Of a DNA stretch of 64,000 nucleotides, positions 22,574 through 33,581 are shown one piece after another. The notes under the pieces are model-generated. The model saw only the letters and a list, made by a program, of their open reading frames with translations, was not told the origin of the DNA and did no database searches. The stretch is from positions 992,001 through 1,056,000 of the forward strand of contig OZ287702.1 of assembly GCA_965649825.1 (NCBI GenBank), in the 5' to 3' direction. Source of the stretch: Penicillus capitatus (lineage: Eukaryota > Chlorophyta). Position 1 is the stretch's first letter. Each line of letters opens with the position of its first letter. Made by a program: the position numbers and the translations under genes.

Positions 22574-24642
22574 ATGGAATTGGCCACGTTCCATCCATTC
22601 TGTGAAAACGACATGGGGCACGATGCGGACTACTTGAAGACATTGATTGGCGAGGTTCTTAGCCAAGGACTGGCTGCGACGCTCGTCGAATCGCCAGAAG
22701 ATCCGGTGGATTATCTCGGAAACTGGCTTGTCAAGTAGACGCTGCGTTTAAGACGGACATGCGAAGTGTGAGAAATGGCACAGTTTTGTCGAGACGCATG
22801 TCCAGAAAGAAAGGACGCGAGATGAGTATCGCCAGAAACTGAAAACGCAACGCCTCGACGAAGTCCAGCATCTTGAGTTCCGGGTCGATGGACGTCATGA
22901 TGACGATCTCTGTAGGAGCGAGCAGAGAACGCTGCAAAATGCAGAGATGAGGCGAACGCAACAAAAGACGCGTGCTTAAAGAAACTGACGGAGGACATCG
23001 AAAAAGGAGCTATCCTCGACGTGTATGCGTTTTGGAATGCAGTCGTGGAGGTGGCCACGCAGAAAACAGACATCCGCGCTGCATACATTGGTCTCGTCGC
23101 GCATTCTTCCAGCACAGTAGAAGATCTTCCGGACCTCGATGAGAGCGAGGAAGATGACAACGGTCCTCTGATATCTTCGAACGCTCCGCCGCCGGAAGGC
23201 AATAGGCTACCGTCCTTAGCGTCGCTTCTGAGTCTTGTAATGGATATTGCAAGGAGACGAAAGCGAAGAAGGTGGTGAGCAACCGATTGCGGAAAAGAAC
23301 ACGCACATCGAAATCGTCGCGGCTTCAGACGCCTCTCAGCATTTCCTGCTGTACAAAAAGATCACAAGGTCGACGCATTACGATATACGTTCGACGAGGG
23401 CGCCGCCAATCCGTCGTGTGTCTCTTCAACAGAGCGACGTCCGAAGAAACGGATGAAGATGCGTTTCCTTCTCCGATGCCACCGACGCTAAGACTTGTCG
23501 ATGAGGGACTCGACTATTTGTATCTGCCACATTGCATCGATGCGGAAGGCATCACGTTCCTGGATGGCGTTCCCAAGATTGGCTCGTGTTTGATCTGTTC
23601 ACTGACGCCATCATCCTCGCCGACATCTCCTGTCGCCATTCTTGTGTGCGACACACTTTCTCCTCCGGGATCCGGATCCTACATCTCCGAGGTCCATCAT
23701 GCGTCCGGAGGCGAGAAGGCAGTCGAAACCGCTGTGCTTTACAGACGGACAAGTGTTTCTTGCTGAAGCTGACGGAGACAACACGTGTCTTAATACCACG
23801 ACTGTTATCGGCATCTCTGCATAGCGAAGAAGAGAAAACGACGTGGCTGCAACGTCTTCAAGAGAAAATCCAGGCACTGTACCCGACGGCTAAGGCAGAT
23901 GGTGACACAGACCTGGAACCGAGTACCGAAAACGAAAAGACAGAACCTACGGCAGACACTGACGTCTCTGAGGAGCTCCAAGCACTACTCGATGACGTCA
24001 AAGTAGCAGAGAACACGCTGGATCGCGAAACGACCGCGCTGACAAAGGAAGAGGATATCTTTGCCGCTGTCAGAGAGAGTATCGGAACCGAACGGCAGCG
24101 ATTCTTGCATTATCTTCGAGGCCAGACGCAACCACCCCCGCAAACACTTCGACTCCTCCACCTCGTTTCAATGCTTCTCGGTGAACGCCTCTCTTCAAGC
24201 GCCTGATTTTTTGCAAAGGCGCGTTTTCTGGACATAGGCGAAGGAAAAATCGATTCCCTTTCGTGGAGTGCGAAACGCAGTGTTGTCACGGAACGTCTCA
24301 TTCCGAAGCTGGAGGCGGAATCCGACGTCTTCGACCAATGCCCCTCAGCAACGTGGAAGCACATGCGACACGCGCTCGCTCCGTACAAGGACGGCATCTC
24401 GGACTCGAATACCGTTCTCGATTTCAGTCTCCTCCTTTTCATCAAACAAGTACGCGACCTTGCGTTTGTAGCCGATCGGCGTCATGCAATGACATCAGGC
24501 TTGCCGAGTGGAGAGGTCGCGACAACATAAAGTGGTTGCGGAACGCTCTCTCGTTGAAAAACGCGCGGCTCTGGAGGAGAAACGCGCTGAGCCTGCGGCG
24601 TCTGACGTCGAGGCGTTGGAAACGGAGCCGGGAGAAGGATGA
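22574..24642 (+). CDS. RSP2: radial spoke protein 2 homologue
   Basis: Begins with a DPY-30-like docking motif (LIGEVLSQGLAATLVES, then DPVDYLGNWL). A charged coiled coil follows (KERTRDEYRQKLKTQRLDE), then a GAF-like domain (THIEIVAASDASQHFLLY, VDEGLDYLYLPHCIDAEG, SPVAILVCDTLSPPGSG). Then come an acidic linker, a helical domain (PPPQTLRLLHLVSMLLG, LSWSAKRSVVTERLIPKL) and a Glu/Ala-rich tail. This order (DPY-30, GAF, helical tail) is that of Chlamydomonas RSP2, a calmodulin-binding part of the radial spoke stalk. Two introns near 22730 and 23235 would be only 37 nt, and one frame change near 23370 is unresolved. The stop is 44 bp before the GPAT start. Confidence 0.77.
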
Positions 24643-24686
24643 TGTGACGGTTGAGATCTCCGCAGACAGTCTTCGTGTGAACAACA

Positions 24687-25952
24687 ATGTCTTTGTCGAG
24701 TGGCCGTTCCGCACTTCATCTCTCTTCCTCTGCGTCAAACGCACTTCTCCATCGCTCCATTCGGCAAAAACGTCATTCACGCGTTGCCTTACGTTTTTCC
24801 AGTGTCCGTGCCAGGGTATCGGCGTCGAGTCCTTTAGACTGGTCCTCTGTCAAAACAGAAGCGCAGTTCAAAGGCGTACTGCGCGCGGCTGAGACCAAAG
24901 GGTTTATCAACGAGCCTTTGCGCATGATATGGGAAGATTTTTACGATAGCTACAAAGCAACGGTCATCGGGAGTCAGGTTGAGGGTCACGATGAAGATTT
25001 CGTCGTTAGCGTGCAGACGAGCATCGCCGAACGCGTCTTCCATCAATTCACCGATCCATATACTTTTCCTTCACACCACCAACGCATTTTGAAACCGTTT
25101 AACTACTACGAGTTTGGACAGCGATACGTGGCATCTCTGGTGAATTTCAAGAGATCCTTTATCGGCAATTTGGACACCTGGCAACAGATCGATGATCAGT
25201 TGCGTCGGGGAGAAAACGTCGTCCTCTTAGCCAATCATCAAACGGAGGCCGATCCTGGCGTCTTTGCGCACATGATCAAGACCAGTTTCCCCAGGATGGC
25301 CGAAGACGTGATCTACGTGGCCGGAGATCGTGTGATCACGGATCCCTTGTGCAAGCCGTTCTCTATGGGGAGAAATCTCTTTTGCGTCTATTCCAAACGT
25401 CACATCGATGACGTTCCGGAAGAGAAACCAGCCAAACTGGCGATGAATCGGAAAACAGTGATGGCGATGGGAAGGAAACTGAATGAAGGTGGACTGCTTT
25501 TGTGGATTGCGCCCAGTGGTGGGCGGGATCGTCCTCGTGAGGATGGCATTTGGGCACCCAATACGTTCGATCACTCTTCTGTCGGTCTCATGCAGAGACT
25601 CCTGGAAAAGGCACGTCCTGCCGGGCACCTTTACGCCATGGCCATGGTGAGCTGGAGAATGATGCCGCCACCTGTCAAGATCGAAGATACCATCGGCGAA
25701 CGACGCGAAACGAATTTCGTAGGCGTCGGTATTTCGGTGACACCGGAGATCTGCGTCGAGGATGTCCTCAAAGACCTGCCAGAGGACGCCAGCACCGATG
25801 CGAAGAATACCGTTCTGGCCAATCATGCCAGAGATATCTGCGAAGAGGAATTCTTAAAGCTCTCGGCCGTGATTGATCATCCAGAACGGCAGTCGGAACA
25901 CACACAATACCAACAGCCGTGGTTAAAGACGCCTGTCGCCTCTGCTCGCTAA
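24687..25952 (+). CDS. ATS1: plastid glycerol-3-phosphate acyltransferase
   Basis: Intronless, 421 residues. Residues 1 to about 50 form a Ser/Arg-rich plastid transit peptide. The acyltransferase motif NHQTEADPGVF (H-x4-D) lies at about residue 186. RHIDDVPEEKP, PSGGRDRP and the helical N-terminal bundle match the soluble stromal GPAT family, not the membrane GPAT or PlsB types. The enzyme makes 1-acyl-glycerol-3-phosphate from acyl-ACP for plastid phosphatidylglycerol and galactolipids. Together with the cytidylyltransferase and the alpha/beta hydrolase it is one of several lipid genes here, with no sign of co-regulation beyond proximity. Confidence 0.95.
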   Translation: MSLSSGRSALHLSSSASNALLHRSIRQKRHSRVALRFSSVRARVSASSPLDWSSVKTEAQFKGVLRAAETKGFINEPLRMIWEDFYDSYKATVIGSQVEGHDEDFVVSVQTSIAERVFHQFTDPYTFPSHHQRILKPFNYYEFGQRYVASLVNFKRSFIGNLDTWQQIDDQLRRGENVVLLANHQTEADPGVFAHMIKTSFPRMAEDVIYVAGDRVITDPLCKPFSMGRNLFCVYSKRHIDDVPEEKPAKLAMNRKTVMAMGRKLNEGGLLLWIAPSGGRDRPREDGIWAPNTFDHSSVGLMQRLLEKARPAGHLYAMAMVSWRMMPPPVKIEDTIGERRETNFVGVGISVTPEICVEDVLKDLPEDASTDAKNTVLANHARDICEEEFLKLSAVIDHPERQSEHTQYQQPWLKTPVASAR

Positions 25953-25994
25953 CGCACTGCGATCGCATACATACATGTGGTCATGGTTGTCCCA

Positions 25995-26795
25995 TTATTT
26001 CTTGTGAAGAAGAGACTTGGCTTCTTCTTGCTTCTCTTGAAGACTCTCACTGGCATAGAGCGCCATCAGATCCTTTTTACGCTTTTCCAGGATGCGCCGC
26101 TCAATTTCTTTCTCGTCCGGCAGCGTCACTTCCGCAGGGATTACGGTCTCGGGAATCGCCGTGGCTTCGGGTGGAATCCTCTCTTCTGTCGTCTCGGTAT
26201 AGGCGATCGATGGATTCCAGTCTTGAGCAGAGGTATGTTGACGTAGCTTCTTCTCGGCTTCCCTCTCGGCTTCCAGAAGAACGCCGTCCTCCTCGTCGCG
26301 GAAGCCGTAGTAGTCTCCATCGATATTTTTGTACAGATCTTGTCGCGTTCTCTTCGGTTTTTTGGGAGGCTCCTTTTCAAAGAGCTCTTTGACGCCAGGC
26401 AGATTCTTAGCGGCTCCAAAATAACGATAACCTGTGCCCTGGGGATCGCTGATCTCGTATCCTTGACTGTCTGTTACTTTTGGAGCACTCTTGGCGTAAT
26501 CGGGTCCACCAAGCTCCAGAATTCGAGCCTCCCACAATGCCTTCTCCCGAATGAGCTTGTTGATCTCGTCGTTCAAATCTCGAAGGCGATACTCGCCCAG
26601 TCCAGCGTTCTGAATATCCATCACCTTCTTGCCGATTTCTCTCAGCACCTGTTGCCTCCATCGGTCGGCCTGATGCAGATCGAAGCACTCGGAGGTCACA
26701 ACCGGACGAGGACGAGGCGGTCGACGAATGCGCTCTTGTTTGCTTGCGAGGAAGCGATTTAGAAGCGCCTGCGCCTTCTCTTCATTCCGTGCCAT
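25995..26795 (-). CDS. ISY1: splicing factor ISY1
   Basis: Intronless, 266 residues from the ATG at 26795. The start MARNEEKAQALLNRFLA, the RRPPRPRPVVTSEC segment, EWRQQVLREIGKKV-like helix, GEYRLRDLNDEINKL and GPDYAKSAPK are diagnostic of ISY1. The C-terminal region is charged and helical with KKDLMALYASE. ISY1 belongs to the NTC/Prp19-associated complex and binds near the catalytic centre of the activated spliceosome. The stop lies 43 bp from the GPAT stop (tail to tail), and the start 59 bp from the next divergent gene. Confidence 0.95.
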   Translation of the reverse strand: MARNEEKAQALLNRFLASKQERIRRPPRPRPVVTSECFDLHQADRWRQQVLREIGKKVMDIQNAGLGEYRLRDLNDEINKLIREKALWEARILELGGPDYAKSAPKVTDSQGYEISDPQGTGYRYFGAAKNLPGVKELFEKEPPKKPKRTRQDLYKNIDGDYYGFRDEEDGVLLEAEREAEKKLRQHTSAQDWNPSIAYTETTEERIPPEATAIPETVIPAEVTLPDEKEIERRILEKRKKDLMALYASESLQEKQEEAKSLLHKK

Positions 26796-26826
26796 GGTGG
26801 GTCGACTCGACGCAGATACGAGACAT

Positions 26827-26840
26827 CGGTACGCGCACCG
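26827..26840. promoter_or_regulatory. palindrome-related motif CGGTACGCGCACCG in the ISY1/hydrolase divergent promoter
   Basis: One mismatch to the 14-bp palindrome. It sits in the 59-bp space between the two start codons, 31 bp from ISY1 and 14 bp from the hydrolase, followed by GCA as at two other copies. Confidence 0.5.
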
Positions 26841-26854
26841 GCACTTAAGCAGGC

Positions 26855-28100
26855 ATGCACGTGCACCTGGCCGGATGTCGAACGCGACGGGCGCTCGCGT
26901 CTCCACGCGTCCTTAGATCAAGAAGATTAACGAGAATCCAGACGCAACGTCGTTCGGATGGAACCAGACGCAGCTCTGTACAGAATACGTACGGCAAGAA
27001 GATCCTGGTGCTTCCTGGATTTCTTAGTGGTTCAGCGGCATACCTCGAAATGGCGAAGATTCTGAACGAGAAAGGATACGATGCAGGTCAGCACTTATCA
27101 AAATTCTGCTCAATTTCGACATGTCGTCCACTAGATGTGCTCGAGATCTCGAAATCTGAATGGTTCCCGACGTTGATCGGCGGCACCTTCGATTGGTATG
27201 TGAAACGACTGGTGAATCAGATCGACATCTTGCAGCAAACGCAATCGCATTTGACCCTTGTCTGCTCCATTTCTCTTTCAGAGATCGTATTAGGATGCCG
27301 CATCTGCATTAGGTGGCCCATTCGGCAAGTGGCTGGATTGCCAGGATCTGTTTGGGATCCATTCCTTACATGGGTGCCGTATGTATGAGGCCTCTCTTCG
27401 CAGAGACGAATCGGGTTTCTAGGAATGGAATGTCGCTGCAGTAGTAAAGTCCAAAAATTAATAACGCTTGGCACACCGCATCTGTCAAAAGAAGAGTATC
27501 CTTTTGGCAAATTCAAGGTCACACTTACGAATATTTACAGATGGCGAAGATGTGTTGTATAGGAGAACGTGTTTTCAACGGACGCACACAATTCGGCCGC
27601 TGGCCAGTGGTCCAGTAGTTTACAGTTTGCCAACGATCTCTATGGCGATGCTGCTAAACTGAGTCCAGTGGAGATTGTCACCGTCATTGGAAGTGGATTC
27701 TACGGTAAGCAAGCATATCTTGCTCACCATTCTGCCGAGCCGCATCGAGTTTTTCAATTGCAGGCAGAAATCTGAGTTTTGGAAAGCGATTGAGATATCT
27801 CTTGACACAAGGCTCTGTTCCTGACGAAGCCAGGTTGGAGGATTTTGCCTTTGCCTCATACAAAGTTAGATATCGCAACAGAATCGATCGTTGGGGATGC
27901 GTATCCTCTTCTAGGCCAACTGTGGATCGACCGATGCCGATGGCGACGGTGTATGCCCGGTTCAGACAGCTCTCCTTCCGGGTGCAGAGCATGTCATACT
28001 GCCCCACATCTTTCATGGACCAAACCGATACGGCCTTCCCTGGTACGGTTGCAGAAATGGAATCTCGCGTTGGTGCCAGTACCTGGACGAAAAGAATTGA
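26855..28100 (+). CDS. alpha/beta hydrolase (PGAP1/lipase-like), probably plastid-targeted
   Basis: The first exon encodes a basic Arg/Ser-rich presequence, then KKILVLPGFLSGSAAY (strand and oxyanion region) and EWFPTLIGGTFDWYV. A short exon at about 27312-27375 gives the nucleophile elbow VAHSASGWIARICLG. Then come KLITLGTPHLSKEEYPFGK, LYGDAAKLSPVEIVTVIG, SVPDEARLEDFAFAS and near the end HVILPHIFHG, supplying the catalytic histidine, then WYG. The order fits plant alpha/beta hydrolases of the PGAP1-like lipase group. The elbow has Ala instead of the first Gly of GxSxG. Exon joins in the middle were not all closed; substrate unknown. Confidence 0.72.
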
Positions 28101-28229
28101 TGGAAGAGAATGCATCTTTCAATATCCGCAACCAACAACAGCATCCCAAAAATCGCTCGCGCACTGTAAGCACTTTCTACTACGGCTTGACAATAGAATT
28201 AGGGAAGAGAAAAGGAAATGGGCTGCGTT

Positions 28230-29324
28230 TCAACCCTGAACGAATTTGATGCCTTTCTCGATGCTTCCTTTCAATTCCTCCTTGAGTTTCTCCAGACCTT
28301 CTGTCTCTGTATCCGAAAGGGTACCCAATGGAAGGTACTCTTCGATTCCACTCTTGCCCAGTTTCAACGGACTTGCAAAGAATGGTAAATCTGTGACATT
28401 TGAGGCAACATAAGCACATTCCACAACGTCTGCCTCTCCGGCCATCGCTTTGAGACAGGATTCGGTGAACTGAGCGGCGGCGTAGGCCATTGACAATGTT
28501 GCCGATCCTGTACCGGCCTTGGCATTCACCACCTCCGTTCCGGCATTCTGTATACGTTCTGTCAGCTTTGCCGCCTTTTCTGCGTCCAATGTCAGCGGCG
28601 GCTTTGATTGAGAGAGCAATGGCAGAATCGTGATTCCTGCGTGGCCGCCGATCACTGGAATGTGCACTTCCTTCGGATTCACTTTCAAGATCTCTCCAAT
28701 AAAAGTCTTAGCCCGGACAATATCCAACGTGGTCACCCCAAACAGACGCTTTGGTTCATAGCATCCTAAACACAATTCGCTTTCAAAGCAGTCCACGCCA
28801 TTACGTTTTTCTTACCCTTTGCTTTGAAGACCTCGGCTGCAATGGGCACCGTCGAATTGACGGGATTGGAGATGATACCGACCCATGCATTGGGACAGTG
28901 CTCCGCCACGCCCTCACAGAGCGTCTTGACGATATTCGCGTTGATGTTGAACAAATCGTCGCGCGTCATGCCAGGTTTACGCGGAACGCCTAAAACAATA
29001 CCGCATCGCATTCTTTCCCTCATGGCGGCGCATCGCACCGGCAGGAATAATAACGAGTTCGCATCCCGTTAAACACGCCGCCAGTTCTCCATCGTCAGTG
29101 TGGGCCGTCACTGAACAGTCCGTATCGATGTGCGACAGATCGGCCGCTACGCCTGGTGTGTTGACAATGTCGTATAGACTGAGTTCTTTCACCAGAGGGT
29201 GGATCTTTAGTAGAAGGGAAAGGGGTTGGCCGATACCGCCAGCCGCACCGAGCAACGCAACTTTCACCTACACCGCCATCACGCACTCCGTATTCAGCTG
29301 CGTTTCTATCAGAATCAATACCAT
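28230..29324 (-). CDS. MDH: NAD-dependent malate dehydrogenase
   Basis: Four exons. The ATG at 29322-29324 is immediately followed by a 54-nt intron (29268-29321), after which [20 protein letters not shown] gives the Rossmann motif. [20 protein letters not shown] spans the next intron and holds the mobile-loop arginines. [30 protein letters not shown] and [15 protein letters not shown] (catalytic His) follow. This is the mitochondrial/glyoxysomal/plastid-NAD type, not the cytosolic type. If the start is right there is no transit peptide; an alternative reading upstream (about 29480, MERLYRLSQ...) is basic and presequence-like but does not join in phase. The 3' end faces the hydrolase, 130 bp away. 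Confidence 0.93.
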
Positions 29325-29506
29325 GGTTTCGTTGAAGCAGAAAGAACGAATGAACGGCGCGACGAAAGACGAAGAATGGCGCGACGAATCACGTGAGTTG
29401 TGCCAGCCGTTACTTGTGTACTTCTTGGCCGGTGGTCGAGATGTTGACTTAAGCGATAAAGACGTTCCATGAAAACGATTGCGGTACGGCAGTCCTTCGA
29501 AAACCG

Positions 29507-30006
29507 ATGTCGTTCTACGGATGTTTGCAGGGCTGTCGCCAAGCGACGCCGTTCACCCTGCGCTGTGTACGAATCAGCACCCGACGGATAACGCGAGCTG
29601 GATGGCGCGGTGATAAGCTGCGGTTCGCTGTCCTTGCAAGCAAAGGGTCGTCGTCATCCAAAGAGGCGGCTCCAAGGTGCACGCCTTCGCTGCCAAACGG
29701 TTGGTACGACGCACGTATAGGAAAGAAGAAACTCAACGGTTAGAGGAGGAGATTGTGCAGGAAGAAAAGACGACGCCTGACGAGATCGTCCACGAAACGG
29801 TGGCGGCCGATCCGCCCAAATGGTCTGATGCGTTCCTTAACAGGCACGTCATCGCGGACATGACTCTATTGGCGGTCCCATCATAAGTCGCTGTCAGGAA
29901 TTTTGGTCCCTGGGTATTGGGAGGCATCATTTCGAGTTTGGCTGTGTATCTGATCTATCTGGTTTTCATCAAGTGCGTCGATTGGACGATATCCTATCAA
30001 GTGTGA
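29507..30006 (+). CDS. plastid-like protein with one membrane helix; may be the 5' part of the next gene
   Basis: The first exon starts MSFYGCLQGCRQATPFTLRC and stays basic for about 50 residues, like a transit peptide. A 44-nt intron (about 29671-29714) leads to RKEETQRLEEEIVQEEKT and PPKWSDAFLN. A last segment reads NFGPWVLGGIISSLAVYLIY, a clear membrane helix, and ends at 30006. The splice into the helix exon is not closed. The stop is only about 10 bp before the next candidate ATG, so the two may be one gene with an intron across the junction. Divergent from MDH. Confidence 0.45.
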
Positions 30007-30015
30007 TGACGTGTG

Positions 30016-32805
30016 ATGGATGATCGAAGGGATCGAACGATGGAGTTGAATCGGCTTGATACGGATTTGAAGGATGTGACGTCAAAGCTTCAAAGATTAA
30101 AAGAGATTCGGATGGAGCCAGATATGTCCGACACAGATATCATTCGAGTTCGTTCGTTCTTGCTCTCTCTCATGATCAAACAGAGAAAGCAAGATCCTGT
30201 AAAAGTCATCAACAGTGCCCTGTCGCTTCTGGGAGAAAGACACATGAACAAGAAAGGTAGACCAATGGTTCTGAGATCTCATTCATAAGACACAAGTGTG
30301 CGATAGAGAAGAAGCTGGTACTGGGTTTTGATGAGAGGTTAAGGCCACAGACTCCAGATGTCGAGGAAGAATCTGCGTCTTCTTCCGATGGACTGTCGTT
30401 CATTAATGTCGAACCAGCGCCAAACAAACATCTTACGTCTATAGCCTTTAGCCCTGACGCCTCAGTTTTCTGGTGGCACAAACTACCTTACATCTGCGTG
30501 CTTCAGATGAAAAGGAGTCGGGCAGTCTTCATGACGGCTGTCACTGGAAGAGGCGATGACAGTTTCGCATTGGTGGGATTCGAGGATCCAGAAGAGGCGT
30601 TTCACGCGGGAAAGATGCCTATTCATGAGCAGTTCTGGGGTCTGTTGTCTGCGATCAAGGACGGCACAGCACTGCCGACGCGACCATTGGAAGATGAAAA
30701 ACACTTTGATTTAACATGGCTACACCCAAAAGAGTTCAATGCTCTGATAGAGAGTGTCAAGTGTTATGGACTGGTGATTCCGGCTGGAACGCTGCGATCC
30801 AAGCTGATAAATCGGCCTGTTCTTCCGCACGAGATCAAACCAGCAATTGATCGGGTATGATCCTCAATGGTCAGTCACATCGCTCTTCCGTTACATGCGT
30901 CTCTTTCAGATATGTCTGGACAAGAAAATCGGGGCAACGAAGGCACAGACTTCAGAACTGGATGCCATAATGGACAGTTCAGACAACGCCGATGGGGAAG
31001 ACGATAGCGTTGTTCGCTCTTTTGAAGAAGACGGTGTAGACCTTTTGCAACCGGAAGAGGAAACGACATCGAAGGTCATCGACAGCACTGGTACCGTGCA
31101 ACAGGAAGAGAAAACGATATCGGACTTCATCGACGTTAATGGCATCTTGCAAGAGGAAGAGGATGAAACAGCATTAGACGTCGCCAATAGCAATGGCGCC
31201 TTGCAACAGGAAGACGAAAAGACATCGGATATGGCCGAAAGCAATGGCTCCTTGAAACAGGAAGAGCTAAAAGGCATCTCTGCGAATGACCAATCATCGG
31301 TCATGCCGCAAGAACAGCTTCCATCAAAATCTATCAGTGAATCGAACGGGGACGTTGGCAACGGCGCCTCGGGAGAACTGTTCCGAAACCGACCACTGTC
31401 TGCAGAGAATGCGAACGCGACTAAGGCATCATCCTCTGAGACAGTCTCCCTCAATGGAGCCAGTTCTCCTGCCGACGAAACTGCCACTGCTGATTCTTCT
31501 GATCTGTGGTGGATGTCGCTGGATTCTGTCATCATTCCCAAAATCAAACCTGGCGGCCAGGAAGGTGGCAATGTTGAAATCAACATTTCTATCGATCCAG
31601 ACGTGACAGACTTTCGGCCCATTCTCTTCGAAGACGAACGGGAGGCAAAAGGGTTTTTGGGAATCCTTGGACAGCTGCATGGACCAGAAACACTTGTCGC
31701 CACAGTAGCTCAATCACCCAGAGAGTTTTTGGACGAAAACACAAAACTGAAGCGAGATCAAATAGTGGTCCTCTGTACAGGCTCTCTCCTGTTAAACAGG
31801 GATGCTGACCGTAACGCTGTTCGGAATGCCATTCGAATGGCACATGTGGCTACAGAAATCAAGAAAGGCGTTTCTTCTGCACCAGAGAACGGAGTCGAAA
31901 CAGATTTTGACAAGAGAGTCAAGAAAGTGGCAGAAGATGTGGTGTCAAACTTCAAAGACAGACTGGACAGCAATATACGCTCACAGAGTCGGCCGGGAGA
32001 TGCAGCTTATAAAGATCCACTCGATGGACTGATGCACGATCTGGAACACGGAGGAGTGGAAGAACTTCTTGGGCTTGACAGCGATGACGGCATCTCTGCC
32101 AAAGTGGGAGAGGATGGTCAGAAAGGGCCATTTCCAGGGGGGTACTTTGGTGGACAGAACGATCCCGGCGAAAAACTCTACGAGAAGTTTGCTGCCCGGA
32201 TGACTGAAGGCATCAACAAAGCACGAGAGAATGTCCGGAACGCAGCTGCTCCATCTTCTGCGCCAAGCTCTCAGTCCAATCATGCTCAGGAACAGGAATT
32301 GAATGTCAGCTTAGACGCATTGATCCGTGAAAAGGAAGTGGAAGAAGAGAAAGAGTTCGAGAAGATGGGCGATGGAATTGAGGTCATCTATCCAGACGAC
32401 GTTAAGAATGATGAGCCTAAAGCCACCGGTTCGAGATGGTTCCGTGAACTCGATGCGATTTTCGTGCCGACGTATTTGACACCTCGAGGGCTCTCGACGT
32501 ACATGGTCATGTCCGATACCGAGGAGAACAAAACGTTCGTTATCGCTTTCCAGGACAGAAAGGATGCCATGGCATGCAAAGAGATAATGAAGTCATGGGA
32601 AGACAAGGAATACATCGCGGCTGGGATCGAGATGGTGCCCCCGCATACGTTGCTGAATTTCTGCGAAGAGTGTAACGTCATACCCGTCGTGATTCGGAGT
32701 TCTTCTGTCCCACTGACAGTAGGAATGACGCAATCCGACTTTCTGAATAAGATAGGAACCATTGCCAGAGTTCAAACAACAAATTATCCAATATTCAAAG
32801 GATAA
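30016..32805 (+). CDS. large acidic protein with three related alpha/beta repeats
   Basis: A helical start (MELNRLDTDLKDVTSKLQRL) is followed by three similar modules. Each has a short hydrophobic strand, then a VxFxDxxxA segment: DSFALVGFEDPEEAFHAG near 30580, RPILFEDEREAKGFLGILG near 31630 and KTFVIAFQDRKDAMACKEIM near 32540. The first two are separated by a long acidic, repeat-rich linker (31000-31500) with units such as SNGALQQEDEKT and SNGSLKQEEL. One intron at about 30857-30910 joins in phase; the junction near 30256-30290 is open. Position after a transit-peptide exon suggests a plastid protein. Family not recognised. Confidence 0.5.
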
Positions 32806-33581
32806 TGTTGTGTAATTTTTTGGAGAGCTGCTTCTTTCCGCGTAAATAACGCCAAACCTTGTCGACGAACAAGAGAATGTCTATCTTGAAAACTGATCAC
32901 TCGCCGTGTTTCGGCGTTTTCGAACGTAGATCTCGATGTTTTAGACAACGAGATGTGACTGACAATATACAGGCAAAGTGAGAATCCGGAAGACGGTTTT
33001 TTACGACAGAACCGAACGATCGCACCAGACTGATAGTAACTCTGGTGTTGGTCGATATCGAGTCGAGGGCGCCGTGTTAAACCGATTCGTGCATTTTTTT
33101 GAAGTTCACTCGACGAGGTTTAACGCTTTGCCCAAGGCGTTATTGTTGCTTCGCATATCTGTCTTATATAGATGGCAAAGCCGCAAAACACGCACAATCG
33201 ATTACAAATTGGTCTTAAAGGATTATGTGTCCTCTTGCGGTCTGTTGTCTTCTCTCCGCGTTTTTTCAGCTTGCAAAAATTGAATAGATACTTTTGTTCG
33301 TAAACAAGACTTGGCGTTATTTACGTGAGAAGAAGCAGGCGCAATTCGTTCGGATTACGACAGAGATGACACGCCAAAAGACACTCATGACATACAGTTG
33401 CTAATCTTCATGTGTTTCACTATATATTGCCAAGGAGGTCTTACAGAGGAAAATGGTCGAGGATTGCAAAGAGTTCAATGACAAAGAAATGTCTTCCGGT
33501 TTTCAAGCACACAAGATAATGAGCTCGTATAACTGAGTGTCCATCATGACAATTCTTATCACAGATATGTTGCTCGCCAAG
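32806..33581. other. convergent intergenic region
   Basis: About 775 bp, more A/T-rich than the genes around it. No ORF, repeat or RNA gene with support was seen. Confidence 0.5.

Noticed and set aside
31286-31713. Open frames on both strands inside the acidic repeat gene.
   Set aside because: They are shadows of the acidic low-complexity coding sequence in the main plus-strand frame.
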